Shown piece by piece: positions 13,291 through 25,300 of a stretch of 64,000 bases of DNA. Positions within the stretch are counted from its first letter, which is position 1, and each line of letters opens with the position of its first letter. Position numbers and translations under genes: made by a program. The notes under the pieces were generated by a model. It had not been told where the DNA came from and searched no databases. It was given only the letters and a program-made list of their open reading frames with translations. The DNA is from Hymenolepis diminuta (taxonomy: Eukaryota > Platyhelminthes > Cestoda > Cyclophyllidea > Hymenolepididae): assembly GCA_900708905.1 (NCBI GenBank), contig CAADRB010000045.1, forward strand, positions 567,646 to 631,645, read 5' to 3'.

Positions 13291-16200
13291 TTTTTTGATT
13301 ACCGATTTCCACGTTAAATAAATTGCAAATTTTCTTCGTATTATAAATTTGCGAATACCGGGTGAGTCTAAAATTAGAACTTGTTAAGTTTTCTTAGGCT
13401 AGATAAAATTTTATTCAAGTATATTATTAATAAAATAATTTTTATTGAAATTTTAAAATATATCTTTAACAAATGAATATCATTTTTCAATTAACTATCA
13501 ATGATCATGGGAAAAGCCCGTTAAAAACAGAAATAATATTTTACTGGTATTTGAAATTAGCCGATTAAATAAAAATCCAAGGCGTATTATTAAAATGAAG
13601 GTATTTTGCAAATAAATGAGATAATTAAGGAAAAAAATTTTTCGCCTAAAACTTTAGACACCTAAAAAATTGGACAGAATAAATTTTAATTATATATTTA
13701 TATATATATGTCGAGAAACTTTACTTTTCACCTTTTCTCATTTTGCAGGTTGACACTTATGGATAGGATTTGAGTAATGCCTTACTTGTTTGATCATTAC
13801 TAAAACCTAAACACAAATTTTTAATTTCCTTAAATTTGAGCCCACTTTTTTGAAAATAAACACAACATGCATCAACGTATAGATGTACCGACCAAATTTT
13901 ATCATTTTTGTAAATGTATTCTGCGCTATTTTCGTTTGCTGATCGGGCTCGCATCCTGGTTTCCGTTAAACCCTAGTTTTATTTTTCTGCCACAGAGGCA
14001 TAAAATTGCTAATTTTTAACTAACAATACGAAAAATTAAATAAAAGATGTTTACTCCTGCGTTTTATCACCTCTTCGCTTTTACAATTTAACCCACCTTT
14101 ATTTCTGAATACAAATTTAAAGTTTGTTTAGAATTTGCAATTAAATTTTTTTGAATGCAAAATGTAATAAATAAATAAATAACCACTCTGCAATCGTCGC
14201 AGGCTATTAACCTTTGATTAAGTGGCATAGTCACTTCAACATATAATCTCTAATTGAGGAAAATTTCTCTGCCTTGGACCACTCAAAAGATAAGTTGTAA
14301 TAGATTTATAACATTTCCGGGTACTTAATCGTCTAATTTGCCGTAAATATTCAAATGGAACGCCGAATACGCACTTTCAAGACACCATTAATGTAAGTAT
14401 AAGTACCATTTTTTCCTTTTTCACGGGAAGGTTACACAAATTGCATCTGAATACGGAATAGCAATTCTAGGCCATCGACAAGTTGCAGTCTAATCAAACA
14501 ATCCAGATATATCTTGTCAGTTAACATAGATAGAGGCTATAATATACAATCCATCATTATTTTGATATATTTACCGGAGTTCACTTAATACAAACAAAAT
14601 AAATTAAATGTCCAATCTATAAATACCACTACAAACAGCTTTTTTAGTCCATGGTAAAATGATGCAGTGTACCATTTTTCTTTGAAATACCATTGCAAAG
14701 TTAATGTCTTTCTTTTCATATTGACAGTCCACCATTACTTTATTAACTTCTGAAATGAAAGAAAAACAATTAAATAAATTAAAATAAAAGCTTTTTTGCA
14801 ATAAAGTGCATTAAAAAAGGGAATAAAATTGGTAAACTGGTAACGTGAGCCCAACTGTTATTATAATTAACAAAGCAATGCTTCGAAACTGTCTTTTTAG
14901 CCCGATCAATATTTTAAGTCCTACTTTGATACACATTTTTGTCAGTTTCGTTCACCATCTGCCATATCTGGTGGAGATAACGTAGTGAACAATAATGAAG
15001 CACAATATTATGTAACAGAAGCTTTTACATCCATGAGTGATCCAAGACAGCTGACATTTGCTATGTACATAATATCTATTTTGAGTGAGAAAAAAGTGAA
15101 GAGTCTTTCCGTTAAAATTTTTTTATAAATAGAGAATCTTTTTGTTTAACCGCTCTTTCAGGGGAATATAATGAGTACGAAAGTAGATTCCAAGCCAATC
15201 TGGTATGTAGCAGTTAACTTAAGCGAATTTTGATTGATCTAGTGATATGTGATTCTTAGTATTCATTCCACATATAGTGTTGAATAAATCTATAAATAAA
15301 CCAGTGACACTCATGTCATCAAATTACCCTCTTCAGCAAATTTTTGTGTTAAATTTAAAAATAATTGACACAGATTTAAATTTCAAACTAATCACGCTTA
15401 ATTACATTTATATATCTAAATATTATTGGTTGAGAAGTTACTTGTAGAATCTCTCAGAGAATCTTGCCACAAAGTTGGTTTTAATATGTGGGGACATATC
15501 CTACAAGAAATTTTATTCCAGATAGGCTTTTGTAAATGTTATAAATTACATAAATTATTTACAAAGTGTCAAATAACAATTTTAATAAATAATTCCAAGA
15601 GGCTTTGAAGCTATTATTTATTTTTAAAAATCTGCTAAACCTTGTGCGCGTTAGGGAATATGTAATTCCTGACAAATAATTTTTTGTATTTTGTTATTAA
15701 TTACAAAAATTTTGTTTAAAGTCTTCATGCAATTTAAGAAGAGAAAAACTGGCCACTTATCTTAGATGTTTGAACCTTAAAACTAGTTTTCAACAATGGT
15801 GCTCTGATTTGTATATAAATGATAGAATACGTCCAAATAGCATAAACTAATGGCAGTTTATATTTAACTCAAAAGTTTTTGGACAAATTCATGAATTCAG
15901 CTGAGTTTTTATTCTTAGCTGAATTGTTTAAATTTGAAATATTCTCGAATTTGCGAAAGATGCCTCTTCTTAACGTATTAACTTAAAATATTGGTTGCCG
16001 TTAATTTTTTTATGTCAGTACATTATGGAGGGAACCTGAGAATCTCATTTAAAAATATATTCATCATATGTGACAAAACAAGATTTTTGAACATTTTTTT
16101 AGTTCTTTGGCTACCTTATTCATTTCCATTTGATGCATCTGATCCCTTCAGAGGCTCATTTAGCTTTGCCGACTTGGCAAAGCTAAGTATTTTGATATTT

Positions 16201-17947
16201 ATTATTTTTATTGCGCATTGTTACATATTAGTAATAAAATTTTAAATATTCATTGTTTTTTTATAGCAAAATGAAAACAAAAGCATAATTACTTGAAAGT
16301 TGGCAAGTGATACTTTACATTATAAAATTAGTTCAAACGTGAAGCCTCATTTGTCGCCCTTGAAATTAACGCAAAATTAACAATCAGTTTCACTTTAAAG
16401 AAGACCAAAACTGAAAGAGTTTTAAATAAGGAAGAATTCAAAATTTTGCCAAGTCAAACTTTTGACCGCTAAATTATTAAAAAAATATATGTTAACGCCA
16501 TCAGTAGTATTTACGAAAGTATGATTGAAAAGCTAGAATTTCTTCGGCGTTGTATACTTAAGATTTTCAGTAATATACAGATTTTCACGGCATATAAAAT
16601 TTTATTCTAACTTTCCGTTACATGAATGAATAAACTGTGAACTTCAATTAAATTGCACATTAGTGGCCAACATATTTATTGAGGAACTCATTATTTTAAG
16701 TTCTCTAGTTGTTCATAAATTAATAACTAACGAATTGTATCTTAAAAATTGTCGGCTCGATGTTAACATATTGATGCGATTGTACTTCCGTAAATATGTT
16801 TAATTACAATAAATATGAATGATTTGTAAATGGTTTATTATACAGAGTTTATGTCGAACAATAGTTAATAAAACAGAAGTTGATATTTCTTTTCAATCAA
16901 AATATCAAGGTTGACTTGAACAAAGTTGGTATCAAAAACCCATTTGAATATATTATTTAAGAAAAATTTGTTTCCAGATTTTATGGGACGAAATAGGTAA
17001 CATTTGATTTCATATTTTCTTTATGTATGCGGATTAATAACATTAAAATTCTTTGTTCAGAGTTATAAATGTAGTTTGTACACCCACAATCGAGGCTGAA
17101 TTTTTTCAAAATTTCTCGCATCATGGTAAGCCTTTATTCAGGTCACAAGACCACCGCATTAACGCTAATATATCCCTTTTAAATTTTGCATTTATATTCA
17201 GTATGAGTTTGCTGTCAGAATTCTTGAAAGATTTTTACTAAACATCCAAGTTTCGACATGACACTTATTCAACTTTCGATCAAATGCAACCGTTGTTGCT
17301 CAACGCCACCTTCCAGTGGGGCAAAATTGAAAGAGGCAAGTCACGTTAATTTAACGTATAAGGCGATTGACATTTCAATAAAATTTGCTTCGGAATAGTA
17401 AAATTAAACATCACTGACTTTGAAAAAATAGCTGACTGAAATAAATGAGTTAATAGCCTACATTAATCAGACCGCTGTTGAAAGAATGAGAAATTGTTAA
17501 ATATTACATGAAAGTATTTTTAATTCTATTTAATATAATTGAAAAATTTAGGAAATTTTGTGGTAAGTTAGGGATATTTTTTATATACGTACAAACTATT
17601 GGCAGAAATCAAATATTTTGAAATATTGTTCAGTTAGACGAAAAATTCTTTTCCTATTTCATATTTAATTTTGCGACCCTTCCATTTATTTGCTTGAAAG
17701 TCGTTTGAAGTTTATTATGATCTGAATAAAACTTTTAAATTATGAATAATGAGAATACTTGCTATTGCGTGTTGGATTTCATTAATGTTGCTGAGATATG
17801 AAATTATAGTCGATTCATCAATTTTCATTTAAATCGTTTGCACGTCAATGAAACAACTGCAAATACATTCATTATGTAAATATGATCAGTAAAAATTACT
17901 TTGAACCGCAATAATTTTGAATCAAAACTTTATTTTTATCATTTAAC
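13291..17947. other. Non-coding AT-rich DNA
   Basis: No protein, RNA or transposon signature is recognised. The short frames at 13757-13954 (-), 15426-15608 (+) and 15991-16245 (+) lack homology that I can name and start at non-ATG codons or have chance-like composition. A small AAATAAATAAAT-type run lies near 14167. The region includes the perfect hairpin at 16160-16186. Confidence 0.55.
16160..16186. repeat. Perfect hairpin, 11-bp stem
   Basis: TTAGCTTTGCC (16160-16170) and its exact reverse complement (16176-16186) flank a five-base loop GACTT. The stem has more G+C than the local average, which makes it stable. It is too short for a canonical microRNA precursor and has no adjacent poly-T tract that would make it a terminator. 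Confidence 0.5.
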
Positions 17948-18893
17948 ACATGGGCTGAAAAGTCCCAGGCCTAACAAAGAAAACACAGTTTCCGGTTCAA
18001 AATTACCTTTATTCATCAACGTAATCTCCACCAAGAGTAACGCAATCATTTCAGCGCCGCTCTAACATTTCAATACCACTTTTGTAGAACGATTTATCTT
18101 TCGCCTCAAAATAGGCCTCACTTTCAGCGATCACCTCTTCATTCGTGCCAAATTTCTTACCGGCGAGCATTTTTTCAGGTCTGAGAACAGCCAGTAGTCG
18201 CTGGAAGCTAAAACTGGCGAATACGGTGGATGTGGGAGCAATTCGAAGTCCAATTCATGTAGTTTTGCCATTGTTTTGATTGACTCGTGACACGGTGCGT
18301 TGTCTTGATGAAACAAAATTTTTCTTTGCCATATGCGATCGTTTCTTTGCAATTTCGGCCTTCAAGCGTTCCAATGACGCTATATAATATTCACCGTTAA
18401 TGATATTTCCTTTCTCAAAATAGTCCATGAATATTACACCACGCACAACCCAAAATACCGAGGCCATAACCTCTCCAGCCGATTGCTGTGTTTTCGGGCG
18501 CTTTGCACGAGGTTCACCAGTTGCTGTCCACTCAGATGACGATCGTTTTGATTCNTGANTGAAGTGATGGATCCATGTTTCATCCATTGTCACATATCGA
18601 CGCAAAAATTCCCGTTTGTTCGTTACGTTTAAACATGGCCAAACACTGATCAGAATCATCAACACGTTCTCGTTTTTGGTCGACAGCGAGCAAATGCGGC
18701 ACCCACTTTGAACAGAGCTTTCTCACAGTCAAATGCCCATGCAATGTAAAGCCAACACGTTCTTTTCATATATTTACGATGTCAGCTAACTCAAACAACT
18801 TCACTTTTCCATCATTCAAAACGATTTTGTGGATTTTTTAAATGTTTTCCGCCTCATTTGGACGTCCAATGCGTTCTGCATCATTATTAAGAT
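17948..18893 (-). mobile_element. 5'-truncated mariner element (DD34D)
   Basis: The 3' end carries a mariner-like terminal sequence, ACATGGGCTGAAAAGTCCC at 17948-17966, followed inward by the untranslated tail and the transposase stop. Transposase similarity runs on the - strand up to about 18893 (DAERIGRP, the linker after the DNA-binding domain) and then stops. The N-terminal helix-turn-helix part and the 5' inverted repeat were not found. It is a mariner of the Tc1-mariner superfamily, which moves by cut-and-paste into TA sites. This copy cannot encode an active enzyme. Confidence 0.88.
18009..18893 (-). pseudogene. Mariner transposase pseudogene
   Basis: Signature blocks in order are: GRPNEA; KIHKIVLNDGKVKLFELADIV; ERVGFTLHGHL; KWVPHLLAVDQK; YVTMDETWIHHF with the first catalytic Asp; SAGEVMASVFW; FHQDNAPCHESIKTMAKLHE with the second Asp; HPPYSPVLASSDYWLF with the third; and a C-terminal YFEAKDKSFYK...GGDYVDE ending at the stop at 18009-18011. 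The second and third Asp are 34 residues apart, the mariner spacing. Lesions include frameshifts near 18615, 18335 and 18170, in-frame stops near 18050 (a Trp codon to TGA) and in the upstream third, and two unresolved bases at 18555 and 18559. About 70-90 N-terminal residues are missing. Confidence 0.88.
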
Positions 18894-20722
18894 ACTTGAG
18901 TAAAACTAAATGCAAAACGAACTATGAAAATGCTTCATTTGTCAAAAGGCGATCCCTCTTTGCTTACAATCTAAAATTTATACAGAGTAATGAGGGATTT
19001 ATACACTGCACATCTGAGTCAAATTTTGAGCGCAAGTTCACGGGCCTTTTACCTTGTAGGATAGTGGTTATTAAAATCTGTCGAACTTTTGCATGATTAA
19101 AGATATTTGAAAAGACAATTTATTGATCAAGGTGAAATAGAAATTCAAATATGCTTGGAACTCATTGAATACAGCGTAGTTCATTGTAGACAAGATAGTA
19201 AACCGAAAAGCATCTATATTAACGTATGTGGAAATGGATATACTAGAATGCGGTAAAGTCCTAATCACAGGCAGATTTTCAAAAAGAAAACTGGGAAGTT
19301 TCAGCAACATTTTTTACTTTATTTCGAACACACTCATTTGAAAGAATCAGAATCTAATGCGGACGGTATTGTTGAGATTATAAAGCATCATTGACACAAA
19401 TTTCTCAAAAAAACCAGGAATAGCAGCTGCATAATTAAATTCCCAAAAGCAAAGGTGAGAATTTGCTTTAATGAGCTTTTAAAATTGAATTTTTGTTTGC
19501 TTAATGTGGAACCCAATCTCATTTAAAAAACAATTGTTGGTAATACATATTTTCTTTCAAGCATTTATCATTTTGAAGAATAGCTATTAATTAACCAAAA
19601 ATGGTCTTATTAAAATTTACAAATTTGAAAATATTTAGTATGTTAATAAACGTTCAACTCAATCTGTCAGACTTGACAACTTTCCAAAATATGACTAATG
19701 CGGAATAAAAAGCGATGAACTTTCCTAATTTTGTGTTTACTCCAAAACAAATTGCTTTTAAATCCTTTGGGAAAAACGTACTTCTTTTAGTCTTAAATGG
19801 ATTTTTCCTATCTTCAGTACGATATACAATATTATTAAAATTGAATTATTTTCATATAATTTTAATAAAATGAAAATATTATTGATATAATCATTGAGAT
19901 TTGTTAAGATTACTAGGAAATTTGCTTAAATAAATTTATTTTTTTTTAATAATTTCTTCCATGCACTGCTAGAAAGCGAAACAAATCAAACTGCCTGTTT
20001 TGGAATCAGATGCGAGAGAATAAAAATGAATTCACGCAACCAAATAAACTGTCCATCGAAAAAATTATTTGTTAATGGTGAGGAACAGTAATTGTCTTTT
20101 TCATTCCTCCTGGTTTAAGTTGGGTGATATTAATACCTAAAGACTTTAATTTAATTCTCTCTGTTTATTCAGAAAAAATCCAATTATTTAAAGTAAATTA
20201 AAAATAGTGTTTAATAGACCTTTACCTCTTATTAAAATGGTTATCTTATTATTTATTTTTAATTTTTAATTTTATTATTCCACTTTATTAATTAAAATAG
20301 CATTTCGACAATAGCTGACATACTATAATAAATATTTATAGAAAAGATTGGTCGGGTTTTAGCGTATATTTTTTAAATCAAAAGTATAAAATTGTATGTT
20401 TTATTTTAATGGATAAATTTAATTGAAATTTATTTTATTCCAGTCCAATGAAAATATTAACTATGTCCTGTTTAACGTTAAGTAAAATCACTTACTTCAT
20501 TCAAAAACTCATTATTTTAGTGAAAATATGTGGAGGCAAAGCAAAGTTAAGAAAATGTAGTGAGAATATCATTGAAGCAGTCAAAAGGTTCAAACTTTTG
20601 TAAATTATATTTTCTTCACTTAAAATTGAATTTTGCATATTTCCGAATTCTTGGCGGACTTGCAAAATTGAATACTCAGGTCACCGGTAAATCGTAGCTA
20701 GTCCCGTTTACTTGTTATTGAT
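18894..20722. other. Non-coding AT-rich DNA
   Basis: No gene recognised. The missing 5' part of the mariner was looked for on the - strand up to 19400 and not found. The frames at 18842-19096 (+) and 19071-19310 (-) have no recognisable content, and the first overlaps the mariner on the wrong strand. Confidence 0.55.
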
Positions 20723-20760
20723 TATAAAATATATTAGTTGGTAGGGTTTGCACGATCAGT
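20723..20760 (+). promoter_or_regulatory. Candidate core promoter (TATA box and initiator)
   Basis: A TATAAAAT at 20723-20730 is followed by TCAGTC with its A at 20758, resembling the arthropod-type initiator TCAGT. The spacing of about 35 bp from the first T to the initiator A is slightly longer than usual. An ATG follows 20 bp later in a favourable A-rich context. This is pattern matching only. Confidence 0.25.
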
Positions 20761-20777
20761 CGCTCAAATACATTAAA

Positions 20778-20832
20778 ATGAAACAAGCTCAGCACATGGT
20801 TGACCTAATCCTACTCATAAATCTGGCGGCTT
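20778..20832 (+). CDS. Candidate signal-peptide first exon
   Basis: ATG at 20778 opens 18 codons and one base, MKQAQHMVDLILLINLAA, followed by a good donor, GTATGT, at 20833. The peptide has a basic start, a hydrophobic core (VDLILLINL) and small residues at the end, as in a secretory signal. Short first exons that code only a signal peptide are typical of secreted and cuticle-type genes in arthropods. No continuation exon could be identified downstream, where the Tc1-type element begins at about 21.2 kb. If real, the rest of the gene lies past the transposon or has been lost. Confidence 0.25.
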
Positions 20833-21211
20833 GTATGTGATATTTTTATAATAGCTCATACAAATGTTATCATTACCATTTCATTGTTTAAGCAAAATAA
20901 CATTATTGAGTTTATTTTCGCATTCGTATTGATTTACTATCTTATTTGGGATTCAACTATTACTCCCCACATTGTGATGCGTTGCCATTGATAAGACTTT
21001 TTGCAGTTTTTATATGAGGACATGAAATTACAAATTTTAACCCAAGAGACTTAAATGTATACTTTAATAAAATATAGCAAAAGTTATTGAATGAACGTAT
21101 ATCTTGAAGCAACTACAAATACGCAATGTGTGAGGTATTTAAGGATATTTATATATTTGTAAGTCAAAATAACCCGATAATAATTAATGTATTTTTATAT
21201 CAGAAAATCTC

Positions 21212-22292
21212 GTGGTAGATACCATTGTAGTGAATGAAATGAAAGGGCGTGCTGTAATAGTGTTTATATTAGTGAAGCAGGACAGTTTAGAAATTGCAAG
21301 ATTTTTAAATGTCACCAGATCTTTCCTTCACAAAATTAGACGGAAGTTGAATAAAAAGAACGAAGATAAATTGTTCGCCACGAGGAAGAGTAAAGAATAG
21401 TATCATTAACGCTTTGCTGACTCGCTCACAACATCTGGGTTTGTGAGAATGGTGTATGGCATGTTGGAAGAAAAACTTGTGAAGCCAATGTGCAACATTT
21501 TGACAAAGATTTTTAAGTGCGTCTGAAAGAACAATGAGGAATGTTATTCATTAAGGTCTCGGATACAAACTCCATGTGATCTTGGGCAAAGTATTCAGTT
21601 TATGTAGACAAAAGCGTCTCAAGAGACTCGTGTAATGCATGCAAAGGTACTCTTAATAAATTGAACCACCCGAAAGAAGAGGAGTACCTTTAGTTTTTCT
21701 CCGACAAAACAACATCCACTAGGATGAAAAAGTCAATCAGAGATGATTGAAGTTTCCACCGACAGTAATGGTTCTTGGTGTCGTGAAGGGCAGTGTGGGA
21801 GGAACACATCATGACTCCTCCATTTTATCCACGCGACCCTAGATTCAATGCAGATGCTGATGTCTATAATGAAAATCTTCATTGCATTGTTGTTTACTAC
21901 CTTAAATAGACACCATAGTCAGTGAAAGATCACCCATATCTTCTAGCAAGATTCAGCTTCATCCCATAAAGCTCTCAAAACCCAGCATTGGATAGTCGAG
22001 CATTTTCCACATCATGTCATATCAAACTTATAGTCTCCTAAGTACCCTCCAGAGCTTAATCTTGGGGATTATTACGTGTGGGATGGAGTGGAGTGGGGCG
22101 GTGCGGTGCGGACCGGAACGGAACGGAGCGGAGCGTGGCGTGGTTGAAAAGGTGGTTAACAGGCATCCCATAACACCAAATCCTCCCCCCTCATGGAAGC
22201 AATAGCTCGAATAATGGAGGACATCAACAAGGGCTACCTGATCAAAGCTTGCGGTTGGTTTCAGAGCGGAATTGAGTGAGTGATAGAAGGCA
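21212..22292 (+). pseudogene. Tc1/maT-type transposase pseudogene
   Basis: An N-terminal DNA-binding segment of about 60 residues is intact in frame (LEIARFLNVTRSFLHKIRRKL, a helix-turn-helix). Then, across frameshifts, come SERTMRNVIH, GLGYK, a degenerate first-Asp region, FPPTVMVLGVV, DPRFNADADVYNENL, QDSASSHKALKTQHW with the second Asp, and NLGDYYVW with the third acidic residue. The spacing between the last two is about 37-38, which fits DD37D (maT-like) elements. After DYYVW a stretch of 20 codons of pentamer repeats interrupts the expected VVERxTNRHPHNT motif, which then resumes as GVVEKVVNRHPITPNP. In-frame stops include a TAG in place of the conserved Trp just before SPKYPPEL. Confidence 0.82.
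22085..22144 (+). repeat. In-frame GC-rich pentanucleotide array inside transposase
   Basis: Twelve consecutive 5-bp units of the type GGNNC/T can be read: GGAGT twice, GGGGC, GGTGC twice, GGACC, GGAAC twice, GGAGC twice, GTGGC, GTGGT. The 60 bp keep the reading frame and add 20 codons between DYYVW and GVVEK. Base composition contrasts sharply with the AT-rich surroundings. Successive units are often identical pairs, the mark of replication slippage. Confidence 0.9.
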
Positions 22293-22344
22293 AATGGGGA
22301 TATGAAGAATAAAACCTAGATTAGTATTATGTTTATTTGTTTTT

Positions 22345-25300
22345 TTACGAGAAATTGTCCTCAGATGGCCTACACGCCCCTTTCCTTCTTAGGCTTACAC
22401 GCTTCACCTTGATTAACACACCTTATGAAGCTCTACCAAGTTAAAATTTTTGGCCATCTCATCTTTGATCTGTTAAAGCTGTAAACTGCGGAGCTTATTT
22501 TTTATTTTTTCAGGAAAGAAGAAAAAAGACTGAGCAGACAAGACAAACTCTTCTTGAATAAATAATACTGGTGAATAAGAACTAAACATCGTGGACAAGC
22601 CTTTGCAGCAAACATGGAGACGAATCAAGAAATTTGAATTTGGAACATTAACTGCTCATTTATTACGCATTGTACAACTTGAGTCAAAAAGTTAAATGGC
22701 GTAGTATTCTTTGACACGTTGGCATTACTGTTTTTGATATTATTTATCCTCTATAATTGGAACTTGTAAATGTTTTTGCATTACTGCCGTTAGAATAATG
22801 CTTGCAGGCTTAAAAATCATGGCTTTCCTTGAAATTTCTTATAATGTGATTAAAGATTGTTGAAAGTTATGCCTTACAGCTTAAGGATCCGTAATAAAAT
22901 TCAAAAGAATGTATTCAAGTTGAGAAAATTGGTTGTGGACATCACCGCCACCTTTTGACTTGTGCAGTCATTTATTATTTTAAGGTGTGTACCTTTAATG
23001 GTCAGAATATCAAAGGAACATCGGCTACCGACTAAAGCTCACTAAAAATGAATTTTACAATTTATTTAACTTAAGATCATAACCTCATAATTTTATTTTC
23101 AGTCATTTTGCTCTGTTTACTTCCGTTTAAAATACAGCATGCAATAATTGTCTCATTATAATTGAAAATTGCCTGATGGTACCATCAAATATTGATAATT
23201 TTGTGATTAAATAACGGTCTGTTTTTACCATAAATAGTTAAATCATATCTGATGCAGATTCAATGACAACAAAATTGAAAAAATTAACAGCAGACATCAA
23301 AGAAAAAACGTCTCGCTGTACATTATCATCAAATATGGAAGTTTGAATACCCCGTGTCCAATATATCAATGGCAATTTTTAAGGAATTATTCAGCTCGTA
23401 AATAATACAATTATTCTTAAATTTTTTTCTTTACTTAAAGCTTGATTTCATTTAAAAAATCCAAAAATGCTCTATTGTTCAGATGAAAAATAGCAACGCT
23501 CTTACAATTCGCTGTTTATAAATACTTTAAAGAACAACAGTTTAATCGTGTAAATAAAGTTTTATTCATTTTCCAGATTTCATTTTCATCCACAATGTAG
23601 TAATAACATATTTATAGATTAATACAGTCAGCAAAACGAATAAGTTTACAGTATAAAATATGTAACTGAGTTTAAATTTTTATAATATGATATGCCCACA
23701 AGGTTAACAAGGAAATTTATATCAAAATTAGTTTCAAAGGGGATGGCATTTAAAAAAGGCTCATGTTTACAATATTTGAAGTATATGATGTAAAACATTA
23801 GGGATTTGTGTTTATTTAATGTTCGAGTGATTTTTAAAACTATTTTCTTTCATTTGTCCGCAATTTTAGAGATTTGTCCCATTGAAATATCTGCTTCTCA
23901 AAGATAGTTGATGGGTCATTGTGCCATACTACTGTTATTCTAACTTCAGCCCCTTTTAATAAGTTCGCATATTATTTGTAAAATAAGAATCATTCATTTA
24001 ATTATTCCTGTTTTGCTTTAGAATATATTACATGAATAAGTTTTCTTAAATTTTGTTTTAAGAAATTTATTGACAAAAATAAATGATTCTTCCTGAAAAT
24101 TCATAAAAACAACCATTAAATAAAATTTTGTTTTAATATCATTTAACAGCTTTGTATACTCCAAATTAATTATCAAGGAACTTTTAGGCTTGGTTCAAGA
24201 TATTTTTTCTAATTACTTTATAATAATGAAATACTTAATCAGAATATACGTGATTCAAATAATTCGGATTACTTTCAAATCAAGCTAATAAATTCAAATT
24301 CGCTGCTATTTTCTTACCAAAATAGGCTTATTCAATCAATTGTTAAAAACTCTCTTTTGGAATTATTTATCATTTGAATTTAACAGAATACGGCAAAAAT
24401 GTCCTCATTCACAAAACTTGTGCCGCATTTGCAAATGTCATGTTAAACAAAACTACTCATCGCCTCCTACTGAGTAAAAGCGTGTTAAACAAATATTTGC
24501 CAGAAATCTTACCCTTTACATCTTCATTTGATATCCTTTTTCACTTCGGGTATCTCTTAGAAGCATTAAAATGGCATCTATTTCAGGGCACGGGGGTTAT
24601 TAATTCAGTTAAACTGAACTAAGCTGTTCTACCTACAAAACGTTATCCTTCTTCTACCTTCCATAGAGTTAATTTTTAGTTATTTTGCTTGCGTTTTATT
24701 TTTTTCTATTATATTTGAAATAAAAATGCACTTTTTAAATTTACTGGAATATTTTTTTCTTCTAATTGGCGCAGCCGTTAAGATTGACACGGTAACGCAT
24801 ATTTCACGCTTTGGCTCAAGCAAAAAATCGCAGAAAAGGAGCAAAATGTTTTTTTGTTTTATTTTGCAATCAGCTTTGCAAAATATTATAAATATGATTT
24901 TACATTGTTGCAATTAAACATTATCCACAGCGGCTTGTCACTGATATGTTAACAGATGATGGTAATGTGTAATATTTTGAATATTTAATAATTGCGAATT
25001 AAGAACAAGATATCTACAGACGGAGATTTATACTTGCAAAATAGCAAAATTGAAGCACTACTTATTATTTTCGAATGTTATATATTTTCCGATATGAATA
25101 AAGATTATAATTAATAAAGTTTTAAATAACAGAAAATTAATGATCTACTAGATCAAATTCATGATATTAAAAAATTATAATAATTCTTAATCTGAGGAAT
25201 ATTATAAAGGTTTCTAAATTGTTACTTAAATACTGAAATCATTTTAACTTGATAAGTTGTTTGACCTTTTCTATTTGAATCAAATCTTCCCATTTATAGA

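Larger units (their letters stand above)
21200..22344 (+). mobile_element. Tc1/maT-type DNA transposon, copy 1
   Basis: Almost the full transposase reading is present, from the N-terminal helix-turn-helix to the C-terminal IEDxINK...GIE-VIEGKWGYEE end, followed by a short AT-rich tail. The 3' boundary is set by comparison with copy 2 (29261-29932, opposite strand): similarity stops exactly after a TTTATTTGTTTT run at about 22342. The 5' boundary is an estimate, since copy 2 lacks that end and no matching inverted repeat was seen. The family assignment rests on the transposase motifs. The copy is interrupted by stops, frameshifts and a roughly 52-bp deletion relative to copy 2. Confidence 0.85.

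Noticed and set aside
18990..19090. Possible right-hand mariner inverted repeat near CACGGGCCTTTTACC
   Set aside because: Only a few bases match the complement of the terminus at 17948; not enough to call a terminus.
18842..19096. 84-codon + strand frame
   Set aside because: It overlaps the 5' edge of the mariner on the wrong strand and has no recognised content.
24680..24917. Opposed frames of 77 and 63 codons on the two strands
   Set aside because: Both overlap the same AT-rich stretch, lack homology and have chance-like composition.
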